Origin: an uncultured Roseobacter sp.
GTDB lineage: Bacteria; Pseudomonadota; Alphaproteobacteria; Rhodobacterales; Rhodobacteraceae
Length of the DNA: 64,000 nt
Assembly (NCBI GenBank): GCA_947488305.1
Contig: CANKZM010000003.1
Coordinates: 580,815 to 644,814, forward strand
Direction of reading: 5' to 3'
The position numbers and the translations under genes were made by a program. Each line of letters starts with the position of its first letter. Positions within the stretch are counted from its first letter, which is position 1. The notes under the pieces are model-generated. The model was not told the DNA's origin, searched no databases, and saw nothing but the letters and a program-made list of their open reading frames with translations. Positions 1 through 8,999 of the stretch are shown here, in pieces.

Positions 1-1050
1 CGTCCGAGCATCGATCACGCCGACAACCTCAACACCTGCCGAAGACAGATCAAGCGCAGTACGATGGGCGTCATCGTTGTTGCCAAAAACCGCAACACGC
101 TTTCCTGCGGCCACACCCCACCGGTTCAGGTAAGCACGGACCGCGCCAGCGGTCATGATGCCCGGTCGGTCGTTGTTGGGAAAGGCGATCTGACGCTCCA
201 GCGCGCCAGCAGCCAAAATCGACCGTCGGGCTACGATCCGCCAGAAGGTCTCTCTCGGTATGCCATCCTGAGGGGCTCCGGGCCAGCGCTCCAAAGCACC
301 AAAGGTGCCTTGATCGTAAGCGCCGGTGACAGTCGTCCGCGTCATCACCCGAACATTCGGCATAGCGCGCAATTCCGAGACGACGGCAGCCGCCCAATCG
401 CTGCCTGCCACACCGTCGACGGAGTAGCTTTCTGCATTCAACCGCCCACCCGGCAAGCTGTCTTCATCCGCGAGGATCACGTCCGCACCTGACCTGGCTG
501 CTGTCAATGCGGCCATCAACCCCGCCGGACCCGCACCGATCACGAGAACGTCACAAAATGCGAACGCCTTTTCGTAGGTCTCGGCAACTGCCTCCCCACC
601 CAGCCCGCCAAGTCCAGCGGCCTTCCGGATCATCGGTTCATAGAGCTTTTCCCAAAAGCTCTTGGGCCACATGAAGGTCTTGTAATAAAAGCCCGCGCCG
701 ATGAAGGGCCAGGCAAAATCATTGATCGCCATGGCATCAAAGGCGAGCGATGGCCAGGCGTTCTGACTGCGCACTTCCAACCCGTCATACAGTTCCAGCG
801 TGGTCGCCCGAAGGTTCGGATCCTGTGTGGCCCCCTGCCCGACCGTTACCAGCGCATTGGGCTCCTCGCTACCCGCGGTCATCACACCGCGCGGTCGGTG
901 GTATTTGAACGACCGTGCCATCAGGCGCTGCCCTTTTGCCAGGAGAGCTGAGGCCACGGTATCGCCGGCAAAGCCGGTGTGACCCACGCCGTCGAACTGG
1001 AACCGGATCGGTGTCTTCCGGTCGACCAGACCCTTGCCGTCAATCCTCAT
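1..1050 (-). CDS. soxA: Sarcosine oxidase alpha subunit, first copy (partial, C-terminus beyond left edge)
   Basis: This is the N-terminal 350 residues of a SoxA-type subunit; the rest lies left of the window. Heterotetrameric sarcosine oxidase converts sarcosine, tetrahydrofolate and O2 to glycine, 5,10-methylene-tetrahydrofolate and H2O2. Visible features are an N-terminal 2Fe-2S-ferredoxin-like stretch (GHTGFAGDTVASALLA, SFKYHRPRG), the phrase EEPNALVTVGQG, and a dinucleotide-binding motif VLVIGAGPAGLMAA near residue 170. The ATG at 1048-1050 overlaps the soxD stop by 4 bp (ATGA), which fixes the start and implies translational coupling. The missing half should hold the GcvT-like folate domain. 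It is a paralogue of the copy at 24674-27688; related families act on other N-methyl substrates, so the substrate is inferred. Confidence 0.9.
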   Translation of the reverse strand, partial: MRIDGKGLVDRKTPIRFQFDGVGHTGFAGDTVASALLAKGQRLMARSFKYHRPRGVMTAGSEEPNALVTVGQGATQDPNLRATTLELYDGLEVRSQNAWPSLAFDAMAINDFAWPFIGAGFYYKTFMWPKSFWEKLYEPMIRKAAGLGGLGGEAVAETYEKAFAFCDVLVIGAGPAGLMAALTAARSGADVILADEDSLPGGRLNAESYSVDGVAGSDWAAAVVSELRAMPNVRVMTRTTVTGAYDQGTFGALERWPGAPQDGIPRETFWRIVARRSILAAGALERQIAFPNNDRPGIMTAGAVRAYLNRWGVAAGKRVAVFGNNDDAHRTALDLSSAGVEVVGVIDART

Positions 1051-1316
1051 GACCTGTCGCTTTCAAACTGCGCCAGCGACACATTCAGGACATCGTGGGT
1101 GATTGTATTCCGCGTGACCACCAGCCACGCGCCGCAGCCTGCCTCATGGTACCAGAGGTCCTGCGTCTCCCCCGCAAGATTGTCCCGTAGGTGCAAATAG
1201 TCATCCCAAGCGGCGACGCCCGCATCCGGCGCGGGGCGACGCAGACCAACGGAATCACCGCGATAATAAAACTCGCGACGGTCCCGATCACCGCAGAGTG
1301 GACAGGTCAATCTCAT
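1047..1316 (-). CDS. soxD: Sarcosine oxidase delta subunit, first copy
   Basis: An 89-residue protein of the SoxD family, the small zinc-binding subunit of heterotetrameric sarcosine oxidase. The N-terminal CPLC pair (residues 5 and 8) and a later H-x(3)-C in WYHEAGCGAWL supply the usual zinc ligand set. It lies between soxB (27-bp gap upstream) and soxA (4-bp overlap downstream), the canonical soxB-D-A order. Length and position agree with the family, and it resembles the second copy at 27685-28014 only moderately, so the two clusters are not a recent duplication. Confidence 0.92.
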   Translation of the reverse strand: MRLTCPLCGDRDRREFYYRGDSVGLRRPAPDAGVAAWDDYLHLRDNLAGETQDLWYHEAGCGAWLVVTRNTITHDVLNVSLAQFESDRS

Positions 1317-1343
1317 CTATATTTCACCCATTCCGGTGTCACC

Positions 1344-2597
1344 TCAATGCAGGTTGTGTTGGGACCCGGTCCCTTCTTCGTCCATCAGACCATACCCGTC
1401 CCGGAAACGGTCCAGCCGGAACCCCCGCGCAGTCTCATGCGGCTCCTCCTTGGCAATCAGATGCGCAAAGGCATAGCCGGACGCCGGGACCGCCTTGAAC
1501 CCGCCGTAGCACCACCCGCAATCGATAAAGAGGCCGGTTGTTTCGGTCTTGTCGATGATCGGTGATCCATCCGGCGTCATGTCCATGATCCCGCCCCAGG
1601 AACGCAATACCCTGGCCTTGCCGATCATCGGCATCAGGGTCATGCCCGCCTCCATCACATGCTCCATCATCGGCAGGTTACCGCGCTGCGCGTAAGACGC
1701 GTAAAAATCCAGATCGCCGCCAAAAACCAGCCCGCCCTTGTCTGACTGGCTGATGTAGAAATGCCCCATGCCGAAGCTGATGACATGGTCGATACAGGGC
1801 TTCAGACCTTCGGTGACAAAGGCTTGCAGGATATGGCTTTCAATGGGCAGACGCATGCCTGCCATGGCCGCCACCTGCCCTGATCGCCCGGCTGTGACAA
1901 TGCCGACTTTCTTGGCCTTGATCGCCCCGCGCGTGGTTTGAACACCTTTGACGATGCCGCCTTCGATATCGATGCCCGTCACTTCACAATTCTGGATGAT
2001 GTCCACGCCGCGCTGGTCAGCACCACGCGCATACCCCCAGGCAACCGCATCATGACGCGCCGTGCCGCCGCGCGGGTGCAAAAGCCCGCCATAGATCGGA
2101 AAGCGCGTGTTGTCATAATCCAGATAGGGCAACAGGTCACGCAAAGCGTCTTGATCCAAAAGGATCGCGTCATCCCCTTGCGCATGCATTGCGTTGCCCC
2201 GCCGGACAAAGGCATTGCGCTGCCCATCTGAATGAAACAGGTTGATGACCCCACGCTGGGACATCATGGCGTTGTAATTCAACTCCTGCTCCAACCCTTC
2301 CCAGAGCTTGAGAGAATGGCTGTAGAACTCCTGATTTCCAGGCAGGTAATAATTGGCACGCACCACTGTGGTGTTCCGGCCGACATTTCCACCCCCGATG
2401 TAGCCCTTTTCCAACACGGCAATGTTGGTCATCCCATGGTTCTTCGCAAGGTAGTAAGCGGTCGACAATCCATGCCCACCTCCGCCGATGATAATGGCGT
2501 CATATTCCGCCTTGGGCTCAGGGTCACGCCAGTGCGGTGCCCAACCTTTGTTCCCGGTAAGGCCTTCTTTCAAAATGCGCAGACCAGAAAATCTCAC
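1344..2597 (-). CDS. soxB: Sarcosine oxidase beta subunit, first copy
   Basis: A DAO-family flavoprotein of 417 residues, the subunit where the amine is oxidised. An FAD-binding motif AIIIGGGGHGLSTAYYLA lies near residue 35, and GGTARHDAVAWGYAR carries the histidine expected to bind FMN covalently. The C-terminal DCGWCYGGFKAVPASG resembles family members. The open frame extends to 2669, but I place the start at the GTG at 2595-2597: it has a GAGGA ribosome site about 9 bases upstream and gives the family's usual length and N-terminus (RFSGLRILKEG). It is the first gene of soxB-D-A. Substrate specificity for sarcosine is inferred from the family and could be a related N-methyl amino acid. Confidence 0.9.
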   Translation of the reverse strand: MRFSGLRILKEGLTGNKGWAPHWRDPEPKAEYDAIIIGGGGHGLSTAYYLAKNHGMTNIAVLEKGYIGGGNVGRNTTVVRANYYLPGNQEFYSHSLKLWEGLEQELNYNAMMSQRGVINLFHSDGQRNAFVRRGNAMHAQGDDAILLDQDALRDLLPYLDYDNTRFPIYGGLLHPRGGTARHDAVAWGYARGADQRGVDIIQNCEVTGIDIEGGIVKGVQTTRGAIKAKKVGIVTAGRSGQVAAMAGMRLPIESHILQAFVTEGLKPCIDHVISFGMGHFYISQSDKGGLVFGGDLDFYASYAQRGNLPMMEHVMEAGMTLMPMIGKARVLRSWGGIMDMTPDGSPIIDKTETTGLFIDCGWCYGGFKAVPASGYAFAHLIAKEEPHETARGFRLDRFRDGYGLMDEEGTGSQHNLH

Positions 2598-2642
2598 GTC
2601 AGGCGTTCCTCGCTTTTCAGCAAAACCTAGCAAGACCTTCGT

Positions 2643-2706
2643 CCGTGGACCACGGCAAAAAACGACCATTTTCGTCGCAAGCGGACCGGTAGTAAGGTAA
2701 TACCTT
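2643..2706. promoter_or_regulatory. Two short palindromes upstream of soxB
   Basis: Two perfect 13-bp inverted repeats lie in the soxB upstream region: CCGTGG-A-CCACGG at 2643-2655 and AAGGTA-A-TACCTT at 2694-2706. Neither is followed by a T-run that would make it a terminator for the gene ending at 2707. They may be operator sites for the sarcosine oxidase operon; no regulator gene is adjacent. This is inference from symmetry and position only. Confidence 0.3.
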
Positions 2707-3288
2707 CTATTCGCGATAAGCAGCGACGCGCTCTTGCTCGCTCAAAATATGAGGCGTCACGACTGGCGCACCGTCCTTGGCAAAGAAGGGGGTCTGCCGG
2801 ACCGTTCCCGACATGTAGCTTACCAGAGTTCTTTTGAGCAGGCCGCCGAGCATCGAAAAGAGACCCTTGTCTTTGCGAGGACCACCCGGCAACGCCATTT
2901 TGGTAAACCCAAGTGTCACGACAGGTCCAAAACCCTCGGCGCTTTCAAAATTTGGCCGCCACATTCCAGCCAGCGGGACCTTGGGCGTTCCCACGGTGTT
3001 GGCGATCGGAGTATTGCAGCATGAGGCGTACCAGCGGTGCAAACCCTTCGCCGAAAGCCGCAAACAGGCGAGGTTTTCGTTTCCGTCGGTGATTTCCAGT
3101 TTCGACGGCAAGACCTGAACCAGCGGGCTCCCGCCACCCGGCTCCAGGGACTCTTCTTGACCCAGATGACGCGCAAATGCCCTGCAATCCCTGCAATAGC
3201 AGATCAGATGGCAGCCGTTTTGGGGTGCTGCATCGTGCAGCACCCCTTTGAGGCTGCCGCAGTCGCAAGAGAATTCAACTTTGCTCAT
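2707..3288 (-). CDS. DUF6151 family protein, GFA-like cysteine-rich
   Basis: A 193-residue protein matching the DUF6151 type, which resembles the Gfa/CENP-V zinc fold. The N-terminus has CDCGSLKG, then CHLICYCRDCRAFARHLG, and ASCCNTPIANTV farther on, a spaced cysteine pattern suited to zinc. No catalytic role is established. The open frame begins at a TTG (3294), but the ATG at 3288 has GGGG 8 bases upstream and is preferred. It is codirectional with soxB, which starts about 110 bp downstream. The family resemblance to glutathione-formaldehyde enzymes and the sarcosine oxidase neighbour suggest a C1 link, but that is only a guess. Confidence 0.75.
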   Translation of the reverse strand: MSKVEFSCDCGSLKGVLHDAAPQNGCHLICYCRDCRAFARHLGQEESLEPGGGSPLVQVLPSKLEITDGNENLACLRLSAKGLHRWYASCCNTPIANTVGTPKVPLAGMWRPNFESAEGFGPVVTLGFTKMALPGGPRKDKGLFSMLGGLLKRTLVSYMSGTVRQTPFFAKDGAPVVTPHILSEQERVAAYRE

Positions 3289-3355
3289 TATCAAGCCCCG
3301 ACAAATGGTTGCCGGGGCAAGCTATGGCATTCTGCTAGAGGTATTCAAGCGCCGA

Positions 3356-4789
3356 TCAGAGACCTTTGGCCTGATAGCTGGCCGCGACCTTTTCGATGGC
3401 AACAAGATAGGCAGCCGTCCGCAGATCGTCGACATCGTCGCGACTATGCCAGACTGTTGCCATCTGACTGTAGGCCGCACGCATTGTGTCGTCGAGACCT
3501 GATCGAACCAGTTCCAATTCGTCTGCACCCCTGAGGTATTTTTCTTTGAAGTTTGGAGATAGTTGCCAATTCAGCCCTTTGTCGGTGCTCAAACGTTCCA
3601 ATTCATCCAACAGGAGCTGGTGGCGTGCTTCTTCCTGCCGCCGTTGCATCCGACCGAAACGAATATGGCTGAGGTTCTTGACCCATTCGAAATAGGACAC
3701 GGTCACGCCGCCCGCATTGGCATACATATCCGGAATAATGACCGTCCCTTTGCGACGCAGAATTTCATCTGCGCCCACAGTCACCGGCCCGTTTGCAGCC
3801 TCAATGATGAGAGGAGCTTGCACACGTTCTGCATTGCTCAAGTTGATGACACCCTCAAGCGCCGCGGGTAAAAGTATGTCGCACGGCTCTTCCAGAACCT
3901 TGGCACCATCCTCCACGAGGTTGCTGTCAGAGAAGCCGACAATTGTACCATGCTTCATCAACCAGGCGCGCAAACTCTCCACATCGAGCCCGTTCGGATC
4001 GTAGAGAGCACCATCCCGCTCGATGATACCGGTGATGGTGCACCCGTCTTCCTCCGAGAGGAATTTTGCGGCGTGGTACCCGACGTTGCCGAGGCCCTGT
4101 ACGATGACCGTTTTGCCATCAAGCGTTCCAGACATACCCGCCTTCTTTACGCCTTCAGCATCGCGGAAAAATTCGCGCAGTGCGTATTGCACACCGCGAC
4201 CCGTGGCCTCGGTGCGCCCTTGAATACCACCCGCATTCGTGGGTTTGCCGGTCACACAGGCGACACCGTTAATATCGGTCGTGTTCATCCGTTTGAATTG
4301 GTCCGCAATCCACGCCATCTCGCGTTCGCCGGTGCCCATGTCGGGCGCTGGTACGTTTTGCGCAGGGTTGATCAGGTCGCGCTTGATCAATTCATAGGCA
4401 AATCGACGGGTAATCAACTCCATTTCCTGCGCGCTATATTCGCGGGGATCAATGCACAATCCCCCTTTCGAGCCGCCAAATGGCGCTTCCACCAACGCAC
4501 ATTTATAGGTCATCAAGGCGGCAAGCGCCTCGACCTCATCCTGATTGACCCCCAGCGCGAACCGGATACCACCTTTGACCGGCTCCATATGTTCGGAATG
4601 AACCGAACGGTAGCCTGTGAACGTTTTGATTTCGCCCCGGAGCCGAACTCCAAACCGTACCGTGTATGTCGCGTTACAGACCCTGATCTTTTCCTCAAGG
4701 CCGGGTGACAGATCCATCAGGCTAACCGCCCGGTTGAACATTTGATCGACGCTTTCGCGAAAACTTGGTTCCGAAGCAGGCTGGCTCAT
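3356..4789 (-). CDS. gdhA: Glutamate dehydrogenase (Glu/Leu/Phe/Val dehydrogenase family)
   Basis: A 477-residue member of the Glu/Leu/Phe/Val dehydrogenase family, which interconverts L-glutamate with 2-oxoglutarate and ammonium using NAD(P). The substrate region is clear: EPVKGGIRFAL near residue 70 and APFGGSKGGL near residue 105 with the catalytic lysine, then PAPDMGTGEREMAWIAD. The Rossmann motif VIVQGLGNVGYHAAK follows near residue 220, and NAGGVTVSYFEW near residue 360. The start is supported by GGAGA upstream of the ATG. Length suits the roughly 475-residue bacterial form rather than the very large catabolic type. Coenzyme preference cannot be read safely. It could assimilate ammonium or deaminate glutamate from amine catabolism. 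Confidence 0.93.
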   Translation of the reverse strand: MSQPASEPSFRESVDQMFNRAVSLMDLSPGLEEKIRVCNATYTVRFGVRLRGEIKTFTGYRSVHSEHMEPVKGGIRFALGVNQDEVEALAALMTYKCALVEAPFGGSKGGLCIDPREYSAQEMELITRRFAYELIKRDLINPAQNVPAPDMGTGEREMAWIADQFKRMNTTDINGVACVTGKPTNAGGIQGRTEATGRGVQYALREFFRDAEGVKKAGMSGTLDGKTVIVQGLGNVGYHAAKFLSEEDGCTITGIIERDGALYDPNGLDVESLRAWLMKHGTIVGFSDSNLVEDGAKVLEEPCDILLPAALEGVINLSNAERVQAPLIIEAANGPVTVGADEILRRKGTVIIPDMYANAGGVTVSYFEWVKNLSHIRFGRMQRRQEEARHQLLLDELERLSTDKGLNWQLSPNFKEKYLRGADELELVRSGLDDTMRAAYSQMATVWHSRDDVDDLRTAAYLVAIEKVAASYQAKGL

Positions 4790-4957
4790 GGATCTTCTCC
4801 TATTGAATACGGGCCCGCATGGAAATGCGGACTCACCTTATAGGTGCAGACTATGGCCGGCGTTTCATGAATGCCAGTTTTTTAAGCGAGGTATGTATGA
4901 TCGGCTTTTGCAGCGACGGTGAAAACGAATTTCCAGGGCCCGCGATGGTCCAAAGGG

Positions 4958-5452
4958 TTACTTTGACTGGGTTTCGTCACGTTCTGCCAAGATCAACGCG
5001 ATCACCTCAGCCATATACTTTGTAGGGCGCATCGGCGTCATTCCCCCGACTCCAATCCGGGAAGATGCTCGCCACCAAAGCCCCGGGCGCCAATCACGTG
5101 CATAGGGTTTGCGCAAACGCAGAAGAAAACCGTTGGATGGTTTGAAGGCGAAAGCCCCGCGATCGATGGAGACGACATCTTCCAAACGCACGATCAGCGT
5201 TCCTTTGTCATCGCGCAGTTCCTGACGCGTCAGTTCAAGCGTCTGCCGCGTGGATTTGCGCATGGCATTGGCAATCATCAAAGCCGCTGCGCCCAGTGCC
5301 ACCAGAAAGAGCTGCCATCCCAGCGACGGCGGTGTCGTGATCGCGACATAGAGCACCAGAAACGCTAAAAACGACAACATGCCAATGCCCAGCACACGGC
5401 GCCCGGTCGACGGGCTCACGCGGGCGATTACTTCTTCTTGGCGGTCGTCCAT
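4958..5452 (-). CDS. Conserved hypothetical membrane protein
   Basis: A 164-residue protein I do not recognise. Two hydrophobic segments lie close together near residues 20-40 and 45-62, followed by a polar C-terminal region of about 100 residues. The pattern LELTRQELRDDKGTLIVRLEDVVSIDRG looks like a short beta-rich, PH-like cytoplasmic domain of the kind found after paired helices in small inner-membrane proteins. It is codirectional with the DUF2235 gene upstream (70-bp gap), so the two may share a transcript. No function is assigned. Confidence 0.7.
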   Translation of the reverse strand: MDDRQEEVIARVSPSTGRRVLGIGMLSFLAFLVLYVAITTPPSLGWQLFLVALGAAALMIANAMRKSTRQTLELTRQELRDDKGTLIVRLEDVVSIDRGAFAFKPSNGFLLRLRKPYARDWRPGLWWRASSRIGVGGMTPMRPTKYMAEVIALILAERDETQSK

Positions 5453-5522
5453 GCGCGGCTCTCAATGCTTACTGGCGCATTCCCTACCGCGTGCGGGCCG
5501 ATGCTCACAAGCGTAAAAGCCA

Positions 5523-6653
5523 TTAGAGATGCCGAAAAAGCCCGGGCAAAACCCGTCGCAATGACGATGGCCGATAGGCACTTACCAATGCCGCACGTAG
5601 CCGCGCGGTTGGATGTACGTCATGGCGTGCCGCAGGCCCCCGCCTCCATTGCAGCAGCCATGGCACAAATCGGTAGAGGTTGTTGACCTCATAAAGTGCG
5701 GGTGCGGGGCCAACCGCATCAACAAGCACCGTCGGAATCTGCCTCCCGGGCGCAAGCCGCAACCCGGCGTCTCGCGCGCCCGCCCAAATCCACCCCAGCG
5801 ATGCGGCAGCAAGCCCGTCGGGTGGGGTTGATCCACCGACAATGCCGTGATTTCCGGGAAACCACATTTGCTGATAAAACCGCGTTGCGCTCTGATCTCC
5901 GCGATTAAGGCCGGGGTCTATCCCGTTCGGTTCCAGATTATCCCATAAGGTCGGCTCAAAAAAACTGCGCTTTTCGTCAAGGGCGACTGCATGTCGAGCT
6001 TTTTCCACAAGACGCGACAACGACGTGTCGTGGAAGGCGTATCTTGCATTCCAAAGCGTTGCGAGACGCCCAAGCAGACTGCGCGGGATGCCAAGGGCAC
6101 CGACGGTATCCCAGACGCCGAGGTAGGTGATCCGTACCAGAAAACTGTCATCCCCCCTGAAGATGACGTCGGCCTGACTCGTTGCAAAATAAGGTGACAA
6201 AGCGCGCCGGGCTTTGAGAATGTGCGGCGCGTCAGGGCTATTCCTACTCCCCTTTCGCCGGTAAAGCCGAAAGGCATGGTCCAGATTCTCATCCGTTGGA
6301 TCTGCCAGAATCCCACATTTTCGGATCATGCCAACCAACGAACGTGCGGTGTAGGCGCCGCGTGAGAAACCAAAGATCATGATCCGGTCCCCCGGCTGGT
6401 AATTCATGCAAAGGGCGAGGTAGGCAGCCTTGATGTTTGCATTCAGCCCCCAGCCAAAAAGACCACCGCCCATCTTGCTGATCCACCGCCCCAATGCGCT
6501 GACCATGCCGGTTCCGGTTCCCACTCCCTCAAAATAAAGCACGTTTTGCGAAGGGTCTCGCGCGCAGGCCTCAGCAAGCCGCGCCACGTGGGTCTTACTG
6601 TTGCCATCATACCGGTTCCAGGTCCCGTCACAGAAAATCGCGATGACTGCCAT
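5523..6653 (-). CDS. DUF2235 domain alpha/beta-hydrolase-like protein
   Basis: A 376-residue protein of the DUF2235 family. The N-terminal IAIFCDGTWN and the nucleophile elbow GFSRGAYTARSLVGMI (near residue 95) are family hallmarks, with the serine of GFSRG the expected nucleophile. Some DUF2235 proteins are type VI secretion phospholipases (Tle1 type), but no vgrG, hcp or immunity gene is nearby, and this one lacks an evident signal peptide or a long C-terminal extension. A housekeeping or lipid-hydrolase role is equally possible. The ATG follows GGAGAAGCAA. A second DUF2235 gene lies at 37075-38154. Confidence 0.85.
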   Translation of the reverse strand: MAVIAIFCDGTWNRYDGNSKTHVARLAEACARDPSQNVLYFEGVGTGTGMVSALGRWISKMGGGLFGWGLNANIKAAYLALCMNYQPGDRIMIFGFSRGAYTARSLVGMIRKCGILADPTDENLDHAFRLYRRKGSRNSPDAPHILKARRALSPYFATSQADVIFRGDDSFLVRITYLGVWDTVGALGIPRSLLGRLATLWNARYAFHDTSLSRLVEKARHAVALDEKRSFFEPTLWDNLEPNGIDPGLNRGDQSATRFYQQMWFPGNHGIVGGSTPPDGLAAASLGWIWAGARDAGLRLAPGRQIPTVLVDAVGPAPALYEVNNLYRFVPWLLQWRRGPAARHDVHPTARLRAALVSAYRPSSLRRVLPGLFRHL

Positions 6654-6763
6654 TTGCTTCTCCGCTTGCTCGCCCTAGACCTAAAGTCGAAGTACTGGCG
6701 GGTGATTATGCCGCCGTGCGCTGGATTAAGCTTTGAACGGATGCAGTTCCTGAAAGGATGGAT

Positions 6764-7474
6764 ATGATCCAAACGGTCGCGTACCTCGCGGTGATCCTGT
6801 GCCTGACGTTTGCCGGGTCCACGCTCATTATCCCCGAATTTGGAGGATTCGACGCCGATCAGTTCCCGATCCCGCAGGAAAACCCACCGGTGCAACCCGC
6901 CGGCTATGCCTTTGCGATCTGGGGGCTGATTTACATCTGGTTGCTTGCTGGCATGGGATATGGCGCCTTGAAACGCCGAAATGACGCCAGCTGGCATGCC
7001 ATGCGGCTGCCGCTTTGCGCGTCTCTGGCGGTGGGCACAATCTGGCTACCGGTCGCGGTTCTAAGCCCTGTCTGGGCCGCAATCCTGATCTGGGCCATGC
7101 TGCTCCCGGCGCTCATCGCGCTCTTTCGCGCTCCGCTCTCCGACACGGCCTGGGCACTGGCGCCAGTCGGGCTTTATGCGGGGTGGCTGAGTGCGGCAAG
7201 TTGCGTAGCGTTGGGATTGGTCGCAGCGGGATACGGGTATCTGAACGAGGATGGCGCAGCATTCATCTTTATCTTCGTCGCGCTGGTGCTTGCATCCGCG
7301 GTCCAAACTCAACTCAAACGCGCACCAACTTACGGGATCGCGGTAATCTGGGCCCTGATCGCTATCGGCGTGGCAAACCTGAACAGCAAATCCACCGTTG
7401 CCGCCCTTAGCGTCGGCGGCGCGTTGGCCATGTTGCGGCCAGTGTGGCACGCATGGAAAGCCGGTCGCGCCTAG
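6764..7474 (+). CDS. TspO/MBR-like membrane protein
   Basis: A 236-residue polytopic membrane protein with about seven hydrophobic segments. The phrase [17 protein letters not shown] near residue 45 resembles the first helices of the TspO/MBR (tryptophan-rich sensory protein) family, though the protein is longer than the typical 150-160 residues. TspO proteins bind tetrapyrroles or sterols; whether this one does is unknown. I chose the ATG at 6764 because AAAGGA lies 5 bases upstream; an ATG at 6758 sits too close to it. It is divergent from the DUF2235 gene and converges on der with a 4-bp overlap. Confidence 0.65.
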   Translation: MIQTVAYLAVILCLTFAGSTLIIPEFGGFDADQFPIPQENPPVQPAGYAFAIWGLIYIWLLAGMGYGALKRRNDASWHAMRLPLCASLAVGTIWLPVAVLSPVWAAILIWAMLLPALIALFRAPLSDTAWALAPVGLYAGWLSAASCVALGLVAAGYGYLNEDGAAFIFIFVALVLASAVQTQLKRAPTYGIAVIWALIAIGVANLNSKSTVAALSVGGALAMLRPVWHAWKAGRA

Positions 7475-8949
7475 TCTTTGCGCCGCCCATCGGTGTGCTT
7501 GCGCAGTTTGGACGGCGGAGCTTTCTTGCGTCCCTTATACGGGTTGGCGTCGTTCTGACCCCGCATCCAAAGACGGATCGGCGTGCCCGGCATGTCGAAG
7601 TCAAGCCGCAGCCCGTTGACGAGATACCGGTTGTAACTGTCCGGCACCTTGTCAGGATGCGAGCACATCACAACAAACCCAGGCGGCCGTGTCTTTGCCT
7701 GCGTCATGTAACGGAGCTTGATACGTTTGCCTTGCGGGGCGGGTGGTGGATGCGCCTCCAGCATACCCGTCAGCCAGCGGTTCAACTGGGCAGTCGTCAC
7801 GCGGCGATTCCAGACCTCGTAGGCGCGCATGATGGCGCCCTGCAGCCGATCCAGCCCCCGACCCGTTTTGGCGGAAACCGTGATGAGAGGTGCACCTCGC
7901 AATTGCGGCAGCAGCCTCTCGAAGCTTTCACGCAGGTCCTTGAGCTTTGCCTGCTTGTTGTCCTCGATGTCCCACTTGTTCACGGCGACTACAACGGCGC
8001 GCCCTTCGCGTTCCGCCAGATCGGCAATGCGCAAATCCTGCTGCTCAAACGGAATCGCGGCATCCAGCAGCACCACCACAACTTCGGCAAACTTCACCGC
8101 CCGAAGTCCGTCGCTGACCGACAGTTTCTCCAGCTTTTCCTGAACCTTGGCTTTCTTGCGCATGCCGGCCGTATCAAAAATGCGCATCGGCACACCAACG
8201 CCATCTGGCCCCGCCCATTCGGTCCGAAGGGAAATCGCATCGCGCGTGATGCCCGCTTCGGGCCCGGTGAGCAGCCTGTCTTCGCCCAAAATCTGGTTGA
8301 TCAGGGTCGATTTGCCTGCGTTGGGTCGCCCTACCACCGCCACCTGCAACGGCTTTTTTGCGGTAGGCATGGGCATTTCCGCGTCCATGTCCCCGCTTTC
8401 CTCGTCGAGTGTCACATCGGTTTCCGGCGTGTCGTCCGCCGCGCGCTCTGCAAATTTGTCAGCGAGTGGCATAAGCTGTGTGTAAAGGTCCGTAAGGCCT
8501 TCACCATGTTCAGCAGAGAGGCTGATCGGCTCGCCCAAACCCAGACTAAAGGCCTCCAACACACCTGCTTCTGCTGCAATACCTTCTGCCTTGTTGGCGG
8601 CCAGGATCACATGCCCGACACGTTTTCGCAGAATGTCGGCAAAGACCAGATCGGACGGGGTAATCCCGACGCGCGCATCCACCATGAACAGACAAATGTC
8701 CGCCATGTCCACAGCGCGTTCCGTGAGCCTGCGCATCCGCCCTTGCAAGCTGTCGTCAGTGACCTCTTCGAGGCCCGCCGTATCAATTACCGTAAAGCGC
8801 AGGTCCGCAAGCCGCGCGGCCCCTTCTCGCAGGTCGCGGGTGACGCCGGGTTGGTCGTCAACCAAGGCGAGGCGCTTGCCGACAAGTCGGTTGAACAGCG
8901 TGGATTTGCCCACATTGGGCCGCCCTACAATGGCGAGCGTAAATGACAT
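7471..8949 (-). CDS. der: Ribosome biogenesis GTPase Der (EngA)
   Basis: Der is a double-Era GTPase needed for 50S subunit maturation. This 492-residue protein has both G domains: [14 protein letters not shown] at residue 8, DTAGLEE and NKAEG in the first, then [15 protein letters not shown] near residue 208, DTAGMRKK and NKWD in the second. A C-terminal KH-like domain ends in a basic tail ([20 protein letters not shown]). An acidic linker of about 30 residues separates the two G domains, common in alphaproteobacteria. The ATG follows GGAGCCTCAAC. It sits downstream of bamB- and yfgM-like genes in the order seen in E. coli. Confidence 0.97.
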   Translation of the reverse strand: MSFTLAIVGRPNVGKSTLFNRLVGKRLALVDDQPGVTRDLREGAARLADLRFTVIDTAGLEEVTDDSLQGRMRRLTERAVDMADICLFMVDARVGITPSDLVFADILRKRVGHVILAANKAEGIAAEAGVLEAFSLGLGEPISLSAEHGEGLTDLYTQLMPLADKFAERAADDTPETDVTLDEESGDMDAEMPMPTAKKPLQVAVVGRPNAGKSTLINQILGEDRLLTGPEAGITRDAISLRTEWAGPDGVGVPMRIFDTAGMRKKAKVQEKLEKLSVSDGLRAVKFAEVVVVLLDAAIPFEQQDLRIADLAEREGRAVVVAVNKWDIEDNKQAKLKDLRESFERLLPQLRGAPLITVSAKTGRGLDRLQGAIMRAYEVWNRRVTTAQLNRWLTGMLEAHPPPAPQGKRIKLRYMTQAKTRPPGFVVMCSHPDKVPDSYNRYLVNGLRLDFDMPGTPIRLWMRGQNDANPYKGRKKAPPSKLRKHTDGRRKD

Positions 8950-8999
8950 GTTGAGGCTCCGGGTGCCAGACTAAGGTCGCGCTTTAGCGCAATCCGGCG

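Noticed and set aside
3290..3355. Terminator after the glutamate dehydrogenase gene
   Set aside because: GCCCCG and CGGGGC can form a short stem with a 12-base loop, but no T-run follows on the minus strand.
5523..6653. T6SS effector annotation for the DUF2235 protein
   Set aside because: No vgrG, PAAR, hcp or immunity-type gene is present in the window, so only the domain call is kept.
7444..8946. A 500-codon frame antisense to der
   Set aside because: It is a complement of the conserved Der gene, with many R, H and P residues and no family likeness.
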